In this document: piece after piece, positions 26,901-37,900 of the stretch
How the letters are laid out: every line of letters starts with the position of its first letter
How positions within the stretch are numbered: the stretch's first letter is position 1
Origin: Desmodesmus armatus
Taxonomy: Eukaryota > Chlorophyta > Chlorophyceae > Sphaeropleales > Scenedesmaceae
Length of the DNA stretch: 64,000 bases
Reading direction: 5' to 3'
Assembly: GCA_007449985.2 (NCBI GenBank)
Contig: VIIQ02000638.1
Coordinates: 124,001-188,000, forward strand
Translations under genes and position numbers: made by a program
Notes under the pieces: model-generated
What the model was told of the DNA's origin: nothing
The model's input: the letters and a program-made list of their open reading frames with translations, nothing else
The model's database searches: none

Positions 26901-29900
26901 TGTGACCCATGAGGGCTGAGAGGCCCATGACCTTGAGGTAGTACAATGCGTCCTGGATGAGCTTACTTTCTTCTTTCCATGTGAGTTCACCCTTGCGTGG
27001 GATGATGATGATGATGTCGCTGAAGGCGCTGTCGTGGACGGCGCTGGGCTGGATGGAAGGGGCCCAGACGATGGCTGCGACCAGAAGGGCGACTGAGGTG
27101 GTGATAGCGACGGTGTACAGCCTGCAGGCAGCGCAGTGGTAAGCACAGCAGGGCGCGTGCGTACCACCATCAGCAGTCATAAAGCAGCAGGGTCGACGGT
27201 CATCATGACCCTCTAGCTGGTCCAGCTGCTGCTTGCAGATCACACCCAATGTGACCAGCTGTTACAAATCGCGCACGTCACTCAAGCTGAAACAATGCAG
27301 GTAGTCAAGTTTTGGTTGGTCTGCTGCCACTGGAATGCAGGTGCACAACCAGGTCAGCGCGGGCACCACCTGCATGTGAAACATGGCCACAGATGACATG
27401 GGATACAGCACACTGCGACATGATTGCTGTCCGGCTGCCCTGTCACACTTACCTGCTGTATCCCGAGGGGTTGTTCAGGTTGCTCAGTGTGTCATGGAAC
27501 ATCCTGTAAAGCTCAGCCACGTCGCCGGTGCCCTCGATGAATGGTGCTGGCGCTTCACTTTCAAACTTGACGTGCCTGTCTTGCGCAGGCGGCGAGATTG
27601 CGGCCTGTGCATTCCTGTGACAGAACAGGCAAGTGAGCAGGCACACGGGAAACCTCAACAGCAGTCACCTAGTGAGTGTGTGGTTACCACGCTGCGGTGA
27701 AGGGTGCAACTTGCCGAGCAAGCAAACACTCTGCCAATGATTGATGGTGGATCACCAGTTACACGAAGGTGAGGCACCAGCCTGACAGGCAGCATGCAGC
27801 ACACAATTCCCCACGGCAGCGTGCCAATGCACTGCATTTATGATAAATCACTGCAACTGCCCTACAAGTCAGCCAGTAGTCAGCCGGAGTGACTGGTAAC
27901 ATGGCTGCTTCTATAGAGCAGCTGGTGGTGAATGCATACTACTGTCGGTGCATATCCCCCAGTGACAACAACACAAGACACCAGCCTGACAGGCGGCGTG
28001 CAGCACACAATCCCCCATAACAGCATGCAAATGCACGTTCTGCAACTGCCTGGCAGTGGTGCCCCACAAGCCAGCCGGGACTGAAAGGTACAGAGCTGCT
28101 TCATGAAAGGATACTACGGTAATATGTATGCCATACACCTGTTGAACAGAAAGGTGGGCCCCTAGCGGGGAAACTGGTGAAGCTCACCCCTTCTTCTTGT
28201 TCTTCTTTGCCTGTGCCCTCTTGTACTTATCGTACATCCTGGAGGCCTTGGCAAATCCTGCAACCAGCAGCTCAGGGAGGATGCATGCCCCAGCCACCAG
28301 CGCCATCATAAATATCCCAGACACACACATGACCTGTACCGTCCACAGCATGTTTGTCTCGCAGATGCCGCCCTCCCGTTTCTCTGTATCGATGCTCACG
28401 CGCACGAGCATGTCTGTGAACCCGTCTGTAAAGCAGTTGTGGACATACACCACGATCTGGGAGACGGTTTCGGTGCCACACTCAGTGCGGCTGGTGGCGC
28501 CATTGAACCCTGGCAAAGTGACGTTGGTGGTTTGAAGTTCCTCGCGCTGCCTTTCGCAGGTGGCCAGGGAGCTGCTTGTGCTGAGGGCTTGTAGTGAGGG
28601 CGTTGGCGCAAACTTGGTACCTCGCTTCGGCCACCCCACAAGCTGCTTATAACCCTCTGGCATAACAGATCCTAGGGCATCATTACGGCTGGGCTTGGTG
28701 CGGTTGACGGTCAACAGAGCGTCGACAGTGCCCTCTGGCAGGTTGTAGGTGATGTTACCAACCCAGCGCTGCCTCTTCTCGTCTTCGGCTGCTGCTGTCT
28801 TGTTGAGGTCCTGAGCTGAACTGCGGTCGCAGCCGTGTGTCAGCCGGGTTAAGAGATTGTGATCGTCACGTGAGCCTGTGCGGCGCCTAGCGAACCGAAC
28901 GGCAGGATTGGCCATTCGGGTGACGGCTTCAGGCACCCGGTCACGTCTGAAGGCAGCTGCCAGGAGGCCGTACCTATTGCATTGGCCGTCTGTTGGCCAG
29001 GCAGAGATGGGGTCAGGCAGGAAGGGTGTTGGGCCACCTGAGGTAAGGTAGGTTTTGGGTGAGGCTGAAAGAACCACCTGCAACAGCAGATCAGCAGCGG
29101 CATGACAGCAGAATAGCAGCGGCATGTCCTTTGCCTTTCAGGTGATGCCCTCAAAGTCTGACAAACCGCTGTGTTGCACACGAGTGGGGGTTCCAACCCA
29201 CAGCATAGCTGCATGATGCCGGGTCTTCTGTGTGTAAACCGATCACACGAGCCTTGTTCTGGCCCACAGATGCCAGCTAGCAGGGTATCATACCCTTCGG
29301 AAGGCAATGTGCATGCCGCATGGCATGACTGTTGATACAGCGCATTGAAGGGCATGGCTGATGCTGAGGCCCTGTACCCCAGGCCAAAAAAGCAGATACA
29401 GATGCAGCCAATGCACACTTGATGCCATGTGCAGAATGCAGGAGTGCATGCATGTATGCGCACCGTCCCAGCCTGGGCTGCAGGCATGGTGGCACCTCAC
29501 CCCCTGTGAAAATCCCGGAAGGCATGCAGCATGCAACACGCATTGCGGCCGCACCTTGAACCTTGCAGAGGCCGGTGACTCCAGGATCAACATGCGCCCA
29601 TCGCCACTTGGGACGATGACGGTGGTGGTCTCCTTCCATTTCTCGGCAGCACCCTTCTTGATGGCATATTGGCGGGTCTTCTGCTTGAGAGACTCGTCTG
29701 ACAGGGTACCTCCAGCAAACCCCTCCAGCAACTGCATGGGTGCAATGTCGTCAAAATGCACAAGACAATCAGAGGGTGCCACAAAGTTGCATGGTGATGG
29801 CATATTTAAATTTGCCAGCAACATTGCTGGCAACACAGGGGCAGCATGCCTTCAAAAAGAGTCCGCACACACGGCACTGCCGCATGATGCTGTTGCCAGC

Positions 29901-30081
29901 ACCAGTGGTGCTGCTGGGGCTGCTGGCGCACCTGACGATGCTGCATGCTGGTCATGGTGCCTGCTGAAGAGGGCTGCTGCGGACCAGGTGCTTGAACAGC
30001 TGCTCCATGTGCCCTGCCTGTCCAAACACTTAGCCACACACAGACGAACCCAAGCAGCAGCATGAGTCTCTTGCCAGGCAT
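20912..30081 (-). CDS. STRA6-like polytopic membrane protein, right tandem copy (intact)
   Basis: Start M at 30081 (MPGKRLMLLLGFVCVWL) begins a signal peptide. Exons on the minus strand: 30081-29931; about 29790-29553 (TTTVIVPSGDGRMLILE); 29079-28188 (FLPDPISAWPT, TNVTLPGF, SRTECG, then TM MMALVAGACILPELLV); about 27610-27452 (FHDTLSNLNNPSGYSR); 27121-26708; about 26427-25925; 25715-25640; about 25318-25215; 24977-24868; about 24434-24373; 24148-24068; 23814-23165; 22988-22922; 22708-22630; 22300-22193; 21728-21580; and 21195-20912. The order is signal peptide, lumenal Cys-containing domain, about ten TM segments with a cytosolic Ser/Pro loop and a lumenal coil, a second long loop, and an acidic coiled-coil tail. 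The C-terminal exons (GTLYATWRVVL, LDRCLM, LDGPYISFVASVKLE) recall the retinol-receptor STRA6 family (PF14752) C-terminus. If correct, it would move a retinoid-like ligand across a membrane. Ligand and location are unknown; the frame is open throughout. Confidence 0.82.
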
Positions 30082-30885
30082 GCTGATCCTTTTGGAGGGC
30101 GACCAAGTGATGAGTCGACACTCCCACTTTGCGTACATATCGTTCCATTGCAACCATCCTGCATTGATAGCAACATGCATACTTTGGACTCCAAACTGGC
30201 GATGTTGGATGGAAGGTCGGTCCCACCCTAGGATGGTGAGCAAGCATGCCAGCAATTCGTACTGCAGCACCCCGTTGTACCAAATTGATCGACGAAGACT
30301 GCGACGAAGCATGATTCCATTCTGGGCGGCGTGCACTGGTGACGACAATGCAGAAAGCAGCAAGCACTGCGTACAAGTATGGCGACACGACAATCCCCGT
30401 TATCACAAAATTTACAGCTGTAAATTTGAGTGTAAACAATGGTGCACTTCGCGGGGCGCGCGTGTGCGCAAACGCTCAGGGCGTAAAGTCAACCGTCAAC
30501 GCGTGTGTACTTACACGCAGCCGAGGCGTAATCAGGTTCTGTAACATACACGAAGATGGTTAAAAGCCGCGCATCTTTGGCTTTTTTGCAGGTTTCACAC
30601 ATCTTAGACCCAAGTCTTCAACGCAGCCCCAGAAGACTTCTGGCGAAATCGAAACAGTTTGCTCGGACATCTTCAGGTGAGCGCTGGTTGCCTGCGGCCA
30701 TCAACTTCCCCCTCCATTTGCCCTCTTCACAACAGAGCGAGGTAATACCTCTCCCAGCGCTTGCCGCAAGCAAGTTGCATCCCTATTCCGAAGCGCGGTG
30801 CGACGCCAGTTTCGTCCTGCTGTGTCTTTTGTCTCACACAGCGTGCTTCATGTCTCAACCTCATGCAGGCCCCGAGTGCTCACTC
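30082..30885. promoter_or_regulatory. Divergent promoter region
   Basis: About 800 bp between the right STRA6-like gene (leftward) and the secreted cysteine-rich gene (rightward). It includes a CpG-rich stretch around 30450-30530 and a perfect palindrome at 30408-30427. A rightward open frame from 30556 continues in frame into the downstream gene, so part may be leader, intron or an N-terminal extension. Confidence 0.5.
30408..30427. promoter_or_regulatory. Perfect 20-bp palindrome
   Basis: AAATTTACAG followed by its exact complement CTGTAAATTT with no spacer, inside the divergent intergenic region. It has the right shape for a dimeric transcription-factor site; no factor is known. Confidence 0.5.
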
Positions 30886-31257
30886 ATGATGAACCGCCGT
30901 ATCTGTATCCTGGGGGCAGCATTGCTGCTGCTGACTGTGGCCACAGCCAGCGCTGACGCGAGGCACGCAGACCCTGGACGCCGCCTGCTGGAAGTGGTGC
31001 TGAATCCAACCAAACCCTGTTCCTACCAGTGTGGCATGAACCTGGCAAATCCTGCTCAAGGCCCCAACCCGTACTCCTGTCTGAGTTGCGGCTTCAAGTC
31101 TGTTGCGCACTGCATGAAATGTTCCTCATGCAAGAAAGTTTGGACAGGCCTTGGGGGCAATTATGCTGGCCATCCAAACAAGGACGTGCAGCTGGGTTCA
31201 TACTGCGCCAGCCTCGGGTGTTACCTGTTGCTCGATTCACGGGACTATGATTGCTGA
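30886..31257 (+). CDS. Small secreted cysteine-rich protein, unknown family
   Basis: Single-exon frame of 123 residues from the ATG at 30886 (MMNRRICILGAALLLL). The frame stays open further upstream (ATG at 30850 and at 30556), but only the 30886/30889 starts place a signal peptide at the N-terminus. After a cleavable-looking segment (TVATASADA) comes RRLLEVV and a compact domain with paired cysteines: CSYQCG, SCLSCGF, HCMKCSSCKK, YCASLGCY and a terminal DYDC. The spacing suggests several disulfides or a metal site. No known family is recognised. It is transcribed divergently from the right STRA6-like gene. Confidence 0.65.
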   Translation: MMNRRICILGAALLLLTVATASADARHADPGRRLLEVVLNPTKPCSYQCGMNLANPAQGPNPYSCLSCGFKSVAHCMKCSSCKKVWTGLGGNYAGHPNKDVQLGSYCASLGCYLLLDSRDYDC

Positions 31258-31745
31258 ACACTAACCACGCGGTTGACACACCAGATGAGTGCTCTCAGCT
31301 GGGCTGTTGGGTCCAGCTTCGGCCAAGGTGCCTGACGATGGCGTGCACCACTCAGCACTGTCCATGGTAACCCTTCTGACAGGTGAAGCTATCAGGCATA
31401 CCTGACAGGACATGCCACCGGGGGCCCCACCTTGAACGCCTAGATGTGCATCATGCGCTTGAAGCGAATACCCACCAAGACTTATTGGACATTGCTGGCT
31501 GTCACAATCTTGTGGCATGAGGCCTTCAAGTTGAACACATGCGAAGTTGATTACTTGCTGCCTGTGCATTTTATTGGTTACTTGCTGCTGGTGTATATAA
31601 TTGGCAGTTGCTGTTGGGGTCCCAAGCCTGCTTATGAGAGTTGCCAATATCATCAGCAGGTCTTGCTGAGTTGTTTACTTGTAGTTGGTTGCCGTTTTCC
31701 TGACACTGTCTAGACAAACCTGGCTGACATATCTGGATGGCAAGG
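31258..31745. other. 3' region of two convergent genes
   Basis: 3' flank of the secreted protein gene and of the unrecognised minus-strand gene. An 89-codon plus-strand ORF (31444-31713) has no recognisable domain. Nothing else was seen. Confidence 0.5.
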
Positions 31746-32205
31746 TCAGTACAGGTTACGTAACATGTCAGCAGTTGAGGCAGCATACGTGTTGTTGAGC
31801 TCGATGAGCTGTGAGAACTTTTTCTGTGATGCCAACATTGACCCGTCAAGATGCCTGTCGTTGACACCGCAGTTGGTCTGATTCTGCATCAGGCTGAGGT
31901 GTGCCACAACAATATGGTGGTGTTCCGTCCAGGCCGCGGTGTGGTACTCCAGCTTCTTGCCTTGGTCACTGACAGCGTTGACTATGGCAGCAAAGAAAAT
32001 TAGTATGTTGTGGAATTGACGCTGCCAGGCTGGAGACTCAACAAGCCATGCAAGGCTGCAAGGTAAAACAATACAGTCACCACGTACAGTTTCATCAGGA
32101 GCCTCATATAGCTTAGCTTGTCACATAAAGCAACACACACAACATACCACACAAGTACATGCCGTCTGCGAAGCTCATCTCATGCAAGACTTCATACAAA
32201 ACCAG
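31746..32205 (-). CDS. Unrecognised gene, 3' exons
   Basis: Two minus-strand exons read as one plausible protein. The first (about 32205-32152, after a CCATAG acceptor) encodes LVLYEVLHEMSFADGMYF. The second (32055-31746, after TACCTTGCAG) encodes LAWLVESPAWQRQFHN, ILIFFAAIVNAVSDQGKK, EYHTAAWTEHHHIVVAHL and QNQTNCGVNDRHLDG, and stops at 31746. The intron between them would use GTGTGG as donor. A further open frame to about 32420 (SKVVRRAAKSVLELRAAVANEA) may be an upstream exon, but its join is unclear. A histidine trio (EHHHIV) is conspicuous. No family is recognised. Confidence 0.45.
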
Positions 32206-32424
32206 CTATGGGTCAGTGATGCTGCTCTGAGGCAAGCTTCCGTCACCTGGTTGGCTTGCCAGAAAGAACACAAGTCTGACAATCCACATGCACAGCATCT
32301 GCTCGCCTCGTTAGCCACAGCGGCTCTCAGCTCCAAAACTGATTTGGCTGCTCTTCTCACAACCTTGCTCTGGGTGATGTGGCTGGTAGGCTTGGTGGCG
32401 GCAAGCAACTGGTCGGAAGCCCAA

Positions 32425-32440
32425 GGGGGGGGGGGGGGGG
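32425..32440 (+). repeat. G16 homopolymer
   Basis: Sixteen consecutive G on the plus strand in the region upstream of the ATAD5-like gene. Confidence 0.9.
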
Positions 32441-33048
32441 CGTGACTGGGTGGCTGGTCATCACCATGACCTGGTCAAGACACTGCATGTCCGGCCTCTG
32501 CCATTAGTGAAAAACTTGAAGGTGACTGCATCTTGGCTGGTTCTAGTGGAACGCTGTGTCACCCCCAGCCGTACCTCCCAATTGGGTGCAAGCCTTGAAG
32601 GGATGGGGTACCCCACCGTGGGGTGGGGTGCCATTCACAGTTGGAGGTCCAGCTGGGGTTACAGGGGCAGGTGATGCTATCTTGGTTGCAGATATGAGGT
32701 CTGGTCGCATCCTAAGGGCAACCCGGCAACTGACAGGCCTTGTCTTCGTCGGTTGAGAGAATGCAATATCGAATTCAAAGTGACAAACTTCGCGCAGAAA
32801 CAGCTAACAAGCAGAACCCGAGCTATGCAGGAGCTAACAACACCATTAGGCAGCCGTGCTTATCCATTTTGAGTTTGCTGTTGAACTTGGAGTTTGGATC
32901 ATCTTGATGTAGTTCGGCACAACAGCGTCGACGGCTCTAGGTTCTGCCCCGTTTGTGTGTAAAAGTTGCTTGTAGCCGATGGTCATTGACGGTAGCTAGC
33001 TGTGGCCAGCATCAGAACAACCTTGTTCAAACAGCAGCTGCTGCTCAG
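32441..33048. other. Upstream region of the ATAD5-like gene
   Basis: Stretch before the inferred start at 33049. A 66-codon ORF (32556-32756) has no domain. It probably holds promoter and 5' UTR, possibly also the 5' end of the leftward unrecognised gene. Confidence 0.5.
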
Positions 33049-34920
33049 ATGCATGGCTTCGCCCTTGATCCCGACCTGGAGGAGAGCCCCATCAAATCAG
33101 CACCAACCCAGGACACCAGGTGGGCACCAACTTTCGCTTCTTATGCTGCAAGCTGGCTCCTCCAACACAAGCCACTGCACTGCTGGCCCTTTTCAGCCAC
33201 TGCACTCAACATGATGTCACCGCTGGTATGTGCAGGGATCAGCCAGCCAGCAAACGCAGGAAAGTTGAGGCCTCAAATAGGCGATCAGGTAAGCCATGCT
33301 GACGTAGCTACAGCCGCTGAACGTAAGGCTTGGAAGCTGATGAACACAGCAGGGCCCGTTGTGGTTGCCACCGTCAAGTATTTTGGGCATCGGCAGCAGC
33401 ATGACGTTTTGCGTATGCATGTTGTGTGTGCACCGTACAAAACTTATATCTAAGCTGGTATGCTGTGCTGCATTGTGCTGGGGTGTTGTCTGCACACACA
33501 ACTGCCAACAAACAGGTGCTCATGTCCCCGAGCATGGGCGTGAAGCTGGAGCTGCAGGAGCAGGAGCAGCAGCAGGAGGAGGGGGAGAATCCGCTGGTGT
33601 GATCTTCTCTCCTGCAGCCCCAGTGCACAGCAACACCAGCACACCAAGGCTTCCGGACGCAGGCGCAGTTGCAGGCACAGCAGCTGCAGGCCAGCAGGCA
33701 CACAAGACCGCGTCTGGTGCAGGGGCTGGCACTAGCGTAGGTCAGCAGCATAAGCAGACTGCTGCAGGGGCAGCAGAAGCAGCAGCGGCAGCAGGGGCTA
33801 CATCCGATGACACAGCTGCAGCAGGGCAGTTGTCTGTTGATCAGCACCACAACGCTGTCAGCAGTGCAGCACATGGTGCCCCTGCCCCCAGCAGCGCATG
33901 GACACCCCCTGCAGGACAGCCCACGCCTGGTGCAGCAACGACAGCAACAGCAGGCAGAGACAGCAAGGCGGCCAAAGCCTCAGCAGCAGCAGTAGCTGAG
34001 GCCCCAGCAGCACTTGCAGCAGCACCAGCCTTGCAGTCTCAGCTTGGGGCCACAGGCGCTGTGCAGGTTCTGCTTGGCTCAGAGGCCAGCCAGCACGGCA
34101 GCGTGGCTGACAACACACCACAGCTGGCATTGGCAGCTGAGACAACAGACCTGGTTCCTGCTGCTGCAGCCGCAGCTGCTGCTGCAGCCGGCAGCTGTCA
34201 GCGCGCGCGGCAGCATGGGGTGCAGGACAGCCCTGTGCTGGACGGCGACCGTGCTGACTTGCCGCTGTCGCTGGCAGAAAGCGCCATAGCAGACAACTGC
34301 AGCAGGTATGCAGCGCCTGGGGCTCACTCCACCCCTGGTGCTGCTCCTGTCAACCTTGCCAGCGCTATCGCTGCTGCTGCTGCTGCCACGGCTTCTACCC
34401 CTGCAGCTGCAGCAGAGGGGCGCCAGGGGGCCCAGAACAGCAAGCAAGGCCTCAGTAAGGGCAAGGCAGCAGGGAGCAGCTTCAAGCAGGCAAAGCTGTC
34501 GTTTGGCGGCAGGCTACAGCCTGTGTCACCCTCAGAAAACAAGCCTTCAGCAGCAGCAGCAGCGACGGCAGCAGAATCAGGCCCCGGTGATGCAGTTGAG
34601 GCTGCAGCAGACAACCAGCAGGCTGGTACAACAGCAGCAGCTGATGAGGAACAAGCAGCAGCAGCAGCAGCAGGCAGCAGCAAGGCCGGTAGGAAGGCGG
34701 GAAAGAGGGGTGGGCCTAGCAAGCAACTGGAGGGCCAGCGTGACCTGTTTGGTGGGCTAGCGAAGCCGCCACAGTCGGCAGCACGGCAGGGCCGCAAACG
34801 CACTGCTGCTGCCGCTGCTGCTGCCACTGGCGCTACCGCTGTGGGGACAGCTGCAGATGCTGCAGGAGACGAGGCAGGACAGGCAGTGACGGAGCCTGCT
34901 GCACAGCAGGAGCCGCAGCC

Positions 34921-34952
<32 letters not shown>

Positions 34953-37900
34953 TAGTGCAAGAGCATGATGATGCTTGTGAAGGGCTTTCCAGCCCAGGAG
35001 ACTTCCAGTCACCCCCGGCAGCAGCAGCAGCAGCAGCGGGCAGAGGAGGTCGGCGCAGGAAGGCTGCCGATGCTACAGGGGGAGCAGACGGCAGCAAGCC
35101 AGGCCGGGGGCGAGGCAGGGGCAGGGCGGGGAGCAGCAGGGGCCGCGGGCGCCGGGGCCCTGCTGCTGCTGGTGCTGATGATGTGGACATGCAGCTACCG
35201 GCAGCTGCCGGAGAGGCTGCTGCTGCAGGACAGCGGCCTGAGCAGCATGTAGTCACCATCGGCAGCGATGATGGCGGCAGGGAGCACTCAGAGCATCAGG
35301 AGGGTGCTGTCGCTGCAGGGGAGGTCACTCAAGCAGCAGCCGCAGCAGCAGCAGCAGTGGGCGTCCCAGGGGATGATTTTGTGATGCACCCAGTCCCGGA
35401 CCCTGCCAAGACAGCAGCTGCAGCTGCGCATTTCAAGCAGCTCTTCTCATCAGCCAAGTCCTCAGCTAAAGGCCCTGCTGCTGCTCCTGCTGCTGCTGCT
35501 GCTGGTAGTGGCAGCGCTGTAGCAAGAAAAGGTCGTGCAGCTGCTGCTATTGCTGCTGGTGATGCGGCTGCTGATGCTGCTGCGGCTGGTCCTACTGCAG
35601 CTGTAAAGAAGACGCGTGGGGCTGGTACCAAGAAGCGCAAGCAGGAGGCAGCAGCACCAGCACCAGCAGAAGATGTTGCTGCTGATGGTACAGCGGCTGC
35701 TGGTGAGGATGTGGGCGACCAGACAGCAGCAGCAGCAGCAGCAGCAGCGGCGCCTGCGAAGGCGCCTGGCGCTGCTGCTCGCAAGAAGCCTGCTGCCAAG
35801 CGCCAGCGTGCGGGGACTCCTGCATCCGCTGCGCAGATCACTCCAGCAGCAGCAGCAGCAGGGGAAGAGGAGCCAGTCCCAAAACATCAGCAGGCAGCAG
35901 ACAGTAACAGCAGCGGCAGCAGCAGTGACTCTGACAATGACGGCAGCAGCAGCAGAGACGGCTGCAGTGACACAGGCAGCAGTGATGGCGGCAGCAGCAG
36001 CAGCAGTGACGAAAGCGGGCTGGCGTCTGAGGGCGATTCAGACTGGGATGTGCCGAGGAGAAAGAAGGCAGCAGGGAGGGCATCAGCATCAGCAGCAGCG
36101 GCAGCCAGTAAGCCGCAGCGCAAGCCGCGGAGCACGTCTGCTGCCAAAGCTCGTGGCACACCGGCTGCAGCAGCAGCAGCAGCGGCAGCTGCTGGCAGTG
36201 GTGACGGTGGTGACGGCACTGCAGCAGATGCAGGACCTGCAGCAGTAGCTGCTGCAGAGGGCAGGCACACTCGCAGAGCGTCTGCTGGTGCTGCTGCTGC
36301 TGCTGGTGCCAAGGGCAGCAAGGGCCTACCATCAGCACAGAAACCCACCAAGCGGGGTGGGGCTGCAGCCAAGAAGCAGCAGCAACAGCAGCAGCAGCAG
36401 CAGCCCTTGTCGCCTGGGGCGGTCGTCGACCTGTGTGACTCTGACGAGGAACACCAGCAGCAGCAGCAGCAGAAACCGCACAGAGGCCGGCGTGCAAAGC
36501 AGCAGCTTGCAGGAGGGACCAAGGGAGGTGCAGCAGCTGCTGCTGCTGCTGCTGCTGCTGGACTTCCAGCAGATGCTGATGCTGATGGGGATGTTGTGGT
36601 TACCAAGGAGGTAGAGGCCATTGGCACAGATGGGGAGGCGGACACACCAACAGCAGCAGCAGCAGCAGCAGCGACAGCAGCAGCAGGTGGTGGTGATGGT
36701 GCAGTGGCAGCACCACCAGCAGCAGCAGGACCCCCTGCTGCTGCTGGAAGCAGCAAGGTCCCCGACATCTTCCTCAGTACGGCACAGCGCAAGGCCAAGA
36801 AAGCCCTCGAGCAGCAGCAGGAGCAGGAGCGGCAGCAGCAGCAGGCACTGCAGCAGCAGGAGCAGCAGCAGCAGCTGGCGGCGCAGCGGGAGAAGCAGGC
36901 AGCGGCAGCGATGGCAGGGGCTGGCAAGGCCGTTCATCCTTTCTTCATGCAGCAGCGGCAGCAGCAAGCAGCAGCACCGGGCTCCGTAGCCGGGACTGCG
37001 GATGGGCTGCAGCAGCAGCAGGCAGCTAGGCGGGTGCTGGCTCTGCCCATACCGCCAATACATATCACTCAGGCAGATGCAGCGACTCCTGATGCACCAG
37101 CAGCAGCAGCACAAGATGTACAGCAGCTGCAGTATGGAATCACAGTGCAAAGCTTGCTGCAGCAGCAGCAGCAGCAGCAGGGTGACGTGGCGCAGCAGCA
37201 GGTCCCGCAACAGGTGTCTGTTGCTGCTGCTGTGCAGTTCAGACAACGCGTTGGTGAGGGCGATGTAGGGCGCGCCACTGAGGACTGCAGGTGTTGGCAG
37301 TTTGGGGATGGTGCTGATGCAGGCAGCTTGCAGCAGCAGCAGCAGCATGACACCGGCACAACACCCACTCACCCTTTGCTTCAGGAGTATGCACAGCAGC
37401 TGCACAGTCAGGCAGCTGCGGCTGCTGCAGCAGCAGCTGGAGCGAGTGCCTCAGAGGGAGCTCTGTTTGATGTGCCTTTGCCGGAGGACCTCCTGTTGCA
37501 GCTGCAGCAGCAAGCTCAGCAGCTACAGGAGCTAGCAGCTAAGAACAGCTGCAAGCCAGGGGCGCTGCTTGCCCTGGCAGACGCAGCAGCAGCATCAACA
37601 GCTGCCGCCGCTACAGCAGCAGGGGGACCTTCAGGGCCGGTGGTGGACCTAACCACTGCTGCTGCTGCTGGGTTGGTGTCTGATGCTTCCAGCGCTGACA
37701 GCAGCATGCTATGGGCTGTCAAGTATGCTCCTGTCCTGGTGCAGCAGCTGTGCGGTAATGCAGCTGCTGCGACCGCATTCCAGACATTCCTGTCAGACTG
37801 GAAGGCCCTCATTCAGCAGCATGCAGCAGCAGCGGCAGCTGGCGGCAAGCAGCCTGGCCAAAGGGCGGCGGCTGGGGGAGCAGCTGAGTCGGATGCGGAG

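Noticed and set aside
30556..30885. N-terminal extension of the secreted cysteine-rich protein
   Set aside because: It would bury the signal peptide in the interior; the 30886 start is preferred, although the frame is open.
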